A DNA stretch of 64,000 nucleotides from Mycolicibacterium setense (lineage in GTDB: Bacteria > Actinomycetota > Actinomycetes > Mycobacteriales > Mycobacteriaceae): assembly GCF_000805385.1 (NCBI RefSeq), contig NZ_JTJW01000003.1, positions 558,001-622,000 of the forward strand, read 5' to 3'. Every line of letters starts with the position of its first letter. Positions within the stretch are counted from its first letter, which is position 1. Position numbers and translations under genes: made by a program. The notes beneath the pieces are model-generated. The model saw only the letters and a program-made list of their open reading frames with translations, was not told where the DNA came from and did not search any database. Shown here piece after piece: positions 60,114 through 64,000 of the stretch.

Positions 60114-60139
60114 CGCGATGTCGACTATTCGACATCGCG
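60114..60139. promoter_or_regulatory. Palindromic operator, IclR type
   Basis: CGCGATGTCGA (60114-60124) and TCGACATCGCG (60129-60139) are exact inverted arms around CTAT. It lies between the divergent IclR gene and the enoyl-CoA hydratase gene, about 64 bases before the latter. Confidence 0.7.
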
Positions 60140-60202
60140 GCGGGGGTCCTTGCGACGCGTCGGAACTCGGGCCCCTTTCCCAACGAGCACAGGTGGACAA
60201 CG

Positions 60203-60952
60203 GTGAGCCTTGTGACCAGCCGGCACGGCCGGGTCCTTGTCATGCGCATCGACCGGGAACGCAAGCGCAATGCGCTCGATGCAGAGGTCACCGCCGGTAT
60301 CGACCGGGCGATGAACGAGCTCGAAGACGACTCCGACCTTTGGTGCGGGATACTCACCGGCGGGCCCGCCATCTTCTCCGCAGGTGCCGACCTGGCCAGC
60401 GGACCTGGTGAACCCACCGAGCGTGGTGGTCTTGTCGGACTCATCCACCGCAAGCGCACCAAGCCGCTCATCGCCGCGGTCGAGGGCCTCGCGCTCGGCG
60501 GCGGCCTCGAGCTCGTGCTCTGTTGCGACATGGTGGTCGCAGCCCGCGATGCCCAATTCGGTCTCCCCGAGGTCAAGCGCGGCCTGATGCCCGACTTCGG
60601 TGGCGCCTTCCGGATCACCCGCGCGCTGCCCGCCAACGTCGCCCATGAACTGCTCGCCACCGGCGACACCCTGACCGCCGAGCGCGCCGAACGCCTGGGC
60701 TTCGTCAACCGACTCACCGCTCCCGGCGCCGCCCTCGAGGGCGCGCTCGCGCTCGCCGAACGCGTCAACGCCAACGCGCCGCTCGCGGTCCGCGCCGCCC
60801 TCGACACGGCCCGCTCGGCGGTCGCCTCGGACGAGACCGCCGACTGGGAGCGCAGTCGCGCGGCTCAGCGGGGGTTGCTGGGCACGGCCGATCTCGCCGA
60901 AGGTCTGGCGGCGTTCTTCGAGCGGCGACCGCCCCGCTGGAGCGGTCGGTGA
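60203..60952 (+). CDS. Enoyl-CoA hydratase/isomerase family protein
   Basis: This 249-residue crotonase-fold protein has the oxyanion-hole motif PAIFSAGADLASG and VEGLALGGGLELVLCCDMVV, FGLPEVKRGLMPDFGG. Glu in LPEVKRG is kept at one hydratase position, while the second is Asp or Gly, so the exact reaction is open. GTG 60203 is the best start. Leucine codons are unusual: by hand count CTC is used about 19 times against 8 CTG, whereas CTG dominates most genes here, which suggests recent transfer. It heads an operon with a GMC oxidoreductase and a nitroreductase. Confidence 0.87.
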   Translation: MSLVTSRHGRVLVMRIDRERKRNALDAEVTAGIDRAMNELEDDSDLWCGILTGGPAIFSAGADLASGPGEPTERGGLVGLIHRKRTKPLIAAVEGLALGGGLELVLCCDMVVAARDAQFGLPEVKRGLMPDFGGAFRITRALPANVAHELLATGDTLTAERAERLGFVNRLTAPGAALEGALALAERVNANAPLAVRAALDTARSAVASDETADWERSRAAQRGLLGTADLAEGLAAFFERRPPRWSGR

Positions 60953-60986
60953 CCCGATGAAGCGCATTCAGAGAAAGGAGGCCGTC

Positions 60987-62600
60987 ATGGTCGCTGCCGA
61001 CTATGTCGTCGTCGGAGCTGGGAGTGCGGGCTGTGCGGTGGCGCGCCGGCTTGCTGAGAGCGGCGCAAGCGTCGTGGTGCTCGAAGCCGGCGGCAGCGAC
61101 ACCGCGTTCGGGGTGCGGAACTTGATCGAGATCCCCGGAGCCGTCGCGGTGATGCTCTCGACGCCACAGTTGAAGAAGCTGGTCGACTGGGGCTACAAGT
61201 CGGTGCCGCAAACGGCGGCCTTGGGCCGTGTCATGCCTCAGCCTCGGGGCAAGGTGCTCGGCGGCTCGAGCTCCGTCAACGGGATGCTCTTCGTGCGGGG
61301 CAACCGGCGCAACTTCGATGACTGGGCCGCCGATGGCGCCCCCGGCTGGTCCTACGACGAGGTGCTCCCGGCCTTCAAGCGAATGGAGGATTGGGAGGAC
61401 GGCGGCGACGAGGTGCGCGGCGCCGGTGGCCCGGTCAAGGTCCGGCGGCAGCGCGACCTCACCCCCGCCTCGCAGAGCTTCCTCGACAGCGCGCCGGACC
61501 GGCTCGGAGTTCGTCGACTGGATGACTACAACGGCGCCGAGCAGGAGGGGATCGGCGTCATGCAGCTCAGTGCGGATGCAGGCGCGCGCTACTCCTCCTC
61601 GCGTGCCTACCTGCGGGCCGACCCGCCGGAGAACCTGCTGGTCTTGACCCGGGCCCGTGCGACGCGCGTGGTGCTGGCGGGCAGCCGGGCGGTCGGCGTC
61701 GAGGTCGTGGGCGCTGACGGCGAGCGTCAGGTGATCCGGGCCGACCGCGAGGTGATCGTCTCGGCCGGCGCCTTCGACTCGCCGAAGTTACTGATGCTGT
61801 CGGGCATCGGCCCGGCTGCCCACTTGCGTCAGCACGGCATCGAGACCGTCAGCGACCTTCCCGTGGGCGAGAACCTCCACGACCATCTCTTCGTCCCCGT
61901 CGGCTTCCAGATGAAATCGGCGCTGCGCCGTCCCACGCCGGCGTATTTCATGCGCGGATTGGCGCGGGCGCGGCTGCGTCGTTCGGGCTGGGCGACCGGT
62001 GCGCAGTTCGAGGTGACCGGATTCGTGCGCTCCTCGGGCGCCAAGTCAGTCCCCGACCTTCAGCTGCTCGCGCTGTACTGGCTGTACCCGTTCCCCAATC
62101 AGGACAACGAGGGTGCTGTCCGTCCACCCACGACCAAGCCCGGCCTTTCTGTTTTTCCGGCCCTGATCTACCCGGAGAGCCGCGGTACCGTGCGGCTCGC
62201 CGGCTCCGATCCCATGCTCGCGCCGCTGATCGACCCGGCCTACCTGCAGGCGGACAAGGACGCCGAGGTGCTGCTCGAGGGCATCGCCATGGTGCGCGAG
62301 GCGATGGCCGGCGTCGGCGACAGCACCGGAGAGATCGTGCCGGGACCCGCCTACAGCGACCCGGCCGAGTTGCGCCGCATCCTGCCCAACATCGTGCACA
62401 CCGAGTACCACCCCGTGGGGACCTGCCGAATGGGTTCTGACGAGCGGGCGGTCGTCGACCCACAGCTGCGAGTGCGCGGCATCGAGGGTTTGCGGGTCGC
62501 CGACGCCTCGATCATGCCGACCGTCACCGGGGGCAACACGAATGCGCCGTCGATGATGATCGGCGAACGCTGTGCCGAGTTTGTGCTGGCAGGAGCGTGA
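60987..62600 (+). CDS. GMC-family FAD oxidoreductase
   Basis: The 537-residue flavoprotein of the choline dehydrogenase/glucose oxidase group has YVVVGAGSAGCAVARRLAES, GKVLGGSSSVNGMLFVRGN, SAGAFDSPKLLMLSGIGP and the catalytic His region in YHPVGTCRMG, ending PTVTGGNTNAPSMMIGERCA. It oxidises an alcohol using FAD. ATG 60987 follows AAAGGAGG at five bases; the frame start at 60957 has no such site. No signal peptide is present, so it is cytoplasmic. Confidence 0.9.
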   Translation: MVAADYVVVGAGSAGCAVARRLAESGASVVVLEAGGSDTAFGVRNLIEIPGAVAVMLSTPQLKKLVDWGYKSVPQTAALGRVMPQPRGKVLGGSSSVNGMLFVRGNRRNFDDWAADGAPGWSYDEVLPAFKRMEDWEDGGDEVRGAGGPVKVRRQRDLTPASQSFLDSAPDRLGVRRLDDYNGAEQEGIGVMQLSADAGARYSSSRAYLRADPPENLLVLTRARATRVVLAGSRAVGVEVVGADGERQVIRADREVIVSAGAFDSPKLLMLSGIGPAAHLRQHGIETVSDLPVGENLHDHLFVPVGFQMKSALRRPTPAYFMRGLARARLRRSGWATGAQFEVTGFVRSSGAKSVPDLQLLALYWLYPFPNQDNEGAVRPPTTKPGLSVFPALIYPESRGTVRLAGSDPMLAPLIDPAYLQADKDAEVLLEGIAMVREAMAGVGDSTGEIVPGPAYSDPAELRRILPNIVHTEYHPVGTCRMGSDERAVVDPQLRVRGIEGLRVADASIMPTVTGGNTNAPSMMIGERCAEFVLAGA

Positions 62601-62601
62601 C

Positions 62602-63342
62602 GTGCGGATGCATGAGTGCGAACCCAGCGAGGGTCTGCGGATGCTGCTGGCCGCCCGGCACAGCTGCCGAGCGTTCCTTCCGCGCCAGGTGCCCCAGTCG
62701 CTGGTGCGGGCCGTGCTGGAGGACGCCCAGCGGACACCGTCCTGGTGCAATACCCAGCCCTGGCAGGTCGTCGTCACGGCCGGAGCGGAGACGCTGCGTC
62801 TGAGTGACCGCCTGATGGACTGTGTTCGCGGGGGATCCGGCGGTTACGACATCGACCCTCCGGCCCACTATGAAGGTATATACCAACAGCGTCGGCGAGG
62901 CGCCGGTTTCGCGCTCTATGACAGCGTGGGGATTGCGCACGACGATGCCGACGCGCGAATCGGACAGGCGCTGGAGAACTTTCGGTTCTTCGGCGCCCCG
63001 CACGTCGTCGTGGTCACCAGCGAGGCAGCGCTCGGTCCGTACGGTTACGTCGACTGCGGTGGCTATGTCACTACATTGCTTCTGGCGGCGCAGTCCCGCG
63101 GGCTCGCCACCATCGCCCAGGCATCGGTCGCCGGTTATTCCGATGCTGTGCGTGAGGCGCTGGGCCTACCGGACACGCGCCACGTCGTCTGCGCGGTGGC
63201 GCTCGGCTACCCCGACCGCGAGCATCCGGTCAATGCGTTCCGCACCGACCGTACCCCATTGTCGGAGGTCGCAGATCTGCGTGGCTTCCACGCAGACACA
63301 GGGGTCGTGTTGCAGCAGTCTGCCGATGTGCGGCCCGAGTGA
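62602..63342 (+). CDS. Nitroreductase-family FMN protein
   Basis: The 246-residue protein has the FMN-binding RHSCRAFLPRQVPQSLVRAV, AQRTPSWCNTQPWQVVV, and YVTTLLLAAQSRGLATIAQA with a C-terminal VCAVALGYPD. Such enzymes reduce nitro groups, quinones or enones with NAD(P)H. GTG 62602 follows AGGAG; ATG 62608 is possible. It starts just after the GMC oxidoreductase stop and its own stop overlaps the next gene. Confidence 0.88.
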   Translation: MRMHECEPSEGLRMLLAARHSCRAFLPRQVPQSLVRAVLEDAQRTPSWCNTQPWQVVVTAGAETLRLSDRLMDCVRGGSGGYDIDPPAHYEGIYQQRRRGAGFALYDSVGIAHDDADARIGQALENFRFFGAPHVVVVTSEAALGPYGYVDCGGYVTTLLLAAQSRGLATIAQASVAGYSDAVREALGLPDTRHVVCAVALGYPDREHPVNAFRTDRTPLSEVADLRGFHADTGVVLQQSADVRPE

Positions 63343-63872
63343 CCGTGGGCCGCAGCGACTCTGCCAAGCGACTGAGCATTCCGTGCTCGCGTTATCTGTT
63401 GTGGGTCGTTGCCTGCGATGTCGGGGAGCTGGTCGGATCGGCCGGCGGCTTCCTGTGCGACCGGGTCCAAGCCGGTTGGGACGTCAACGTGGCGCTCACC
63501 GATACGACCGAACTGCGACCGCTGCACATACTCGGACTTACCACGGTGGCCAGCCCTCCGATATTTGAACCCAACAGTGATCCAGGGGAGTTCGCGTCCA
63601 TCGCCTTCACTCCCAGGGCCTTCTATCAACACAGCGATCTTCGCCGCGAGGTACTCAGAGCTCTGCGTAACGGCTGGGCTGAGGTCACCGTGTGCGGCTC
63701 GCCGATACCGGGCGAGCTCGACGGTCATGTCCATGAACTGCGATACCGGCTCAGTAGTGCGGCTCGTGCATTCAAAACACACGCGGTAGGGGCGGTGTCA
63801 GTTGCCAGCGGTCCGGTTGCCGGCACCGAAAACCTTTACAGCTCCGCTGTTCCTGGTGAGCAGTACGAGTGA
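63339..63872 (+). CDS. Hypothetical protein, end of nitroreductase operon
   Basis: The 177-residue protein starts with GTG overlapping the nitroreductase stop (GTGA), which supports it as a real gene. It has no signal peptide and no recognised motif. It carries two Cys near the N terminus (PCSRYLLWVVACDVGEL) and a central ILGLTTVASPPIFEPNSDPG. Secondary structure looks alpha/beta, with alternating hydrophobic strands as in small Rossmann-like flavoprotein domains (an ALTDTTELRP stretch after the first helix). A flavoprotein or cofactor-binding role with the nitroreductase is only a guess. Confidence 0.55.
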   Translation: MTVGRSDSAKRLSIPCSRYLLWVVACDVGELVGSAGGFLCDRVQAGWDVNVALTDTTELRPLHILGLTTVASPPIFEPNSDPGEFASIAFTPRAFYQHSDLRREVLRALRNGWAEVTVCGSPIPGELDGHVHELRYRLSSAARAFKTHAVGAVSVASGPVAGTENLYSSAVPGEQYE

Positions 63873-63930
63873 TGACCTGCTCTGCCTACGGCTTGACTGC
63901 CAATTCCACTAAATTTGAGGGGATTCGAAC

Positions 63931-64000
63931 GTGCGCCTGAAGAAACTGGTGATCGGAGCCAGCGGGTTCCTCGGCTCACACGTCGCACGTCAGCTGGTGG
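63931..64000 (+). CDS. NAD(P)-binding epimerase/dehydratase family protein (5' end only)
   Basis: Only the first 23 codons are present; the gene continues past the right edge. GTG 63931 with GAGGGG upstream opens MRLKKLVIGASGFLGSHVAR, the Rossmann GxxGxxG motif of extended SDRs such as 3-beta-hydroxysteroid dehydrogenase or dihydroflavonol reductase. A 58-base gap separates it from the previous gene, and it may belong to the same operon. Confidence 0.7.
   Translation, partial: MRLKKLVIGASGFLGSHVARQLV

Noticed and set aside
60079..60807. Upstream extension of the IclR frame
   Set aside because: It runs antisense through the enoyl-CoA hydratase gene and the operator; ATG 60078 follows a good -10 box.

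Overview
The window is high-GC actinobacterial DNA, most likely from a fast-growing, non-tuberculous Mycobacterium (Mycolicibacterium). The left 12 kb keeps the order of the M. tuberculosis Rv0411c-Rv0418 block: glnH and glnX, then mutT3, thiE, a TPP riboswitch, thiO-thiS-thiG, a short insertion (SGNH hydrolase, ABC exporter, SPFH protein), then lpqL. A PGRS-type glycine-rich protein, a KshA-type Rieske oxygenase, many redox enzymes and many start codons placed 6-8 nt after a TANNNT -10 box (leaderless mRNAs) agree with this.

Layout. 1-2.0 kb: amino-acid sensing pair glnX-glnH. 2.1-5.4 kb: mutT3 and thiamine synthesis. 5.4-8.6 kb: SGNH hydrolase, ABC exporter and an SPFH protein whose 5' leader looks structured. 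8.9-11.9 kb: two tandem M28 peptidase lipoproteins. 12.0-14.6 kb: a three-gene type III polyketide cluster (synthase, isoprenylcysteine-type methyltransferase, FAD oxidoreductase) resembling srsABC of Streptomyces. 14.5-18.8 kb: three transporters (NCS2, SulP, APC).

From 18.8 to 64 kb the window is almost entirely accessory catabolism of a cyclic, probably steroid- or terpenoid-like substrate. 18.8-26.0 kb holds a PadR regulator facing a flavin reductase/thioesterase/SDR/NTF2 operon, then a KstD-like dehydrogenase, KshA, a small Cys protein and a TetR regulator. 26.1-31.8 kb holds an unknown gene facing a TetR regulator across a clear palindrome, then a secreted PGRS-glycosidase fusion next to a decayed copy of that TetR gene. 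31.8-33.7 kb holds an NTF2 protein and an SDR fused to a zinc ribbon. 33.8-45.2 kb looks like one eleven-gene minus-strand operon (acyl-CoA synthetase, ADH, ALDH, enoyl-CoA hydratase, paired acyl-CoA dehydrogenases, NTF2, two SDRs, an esterase, a possible dioxygenase), with a leaderless promoter at one end and a terminator at the other. 45.3-50.5 kb holds a Baeyer-Villiger monooxygenase, an SDR, an A/B-barrel protein and an Old Yellow Enzyme. 50.4-63.9 kb has three IclR regulators, each beside a palindrome, controlling an esterase, an LLM oxidoreductase, a sulfotransferase/sulfatase-like/SDR/ADH/ketosteroid-isomerase operon and an enoyl-CoA hydratase/GMC oxidoreductase/nitroreductase operon.

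Taken together the right-hand 45 kb can supply CoA activation, alcohol and ketone oxidation, ring hydroxylation and dehydrogenation, Baeyer-Villiger oxidation, double-bond isomerisation, ester and sulfate handling and beta-oxidation. The substrate is not known. Assignments come from reading motifs and gene order only; no database search was run.
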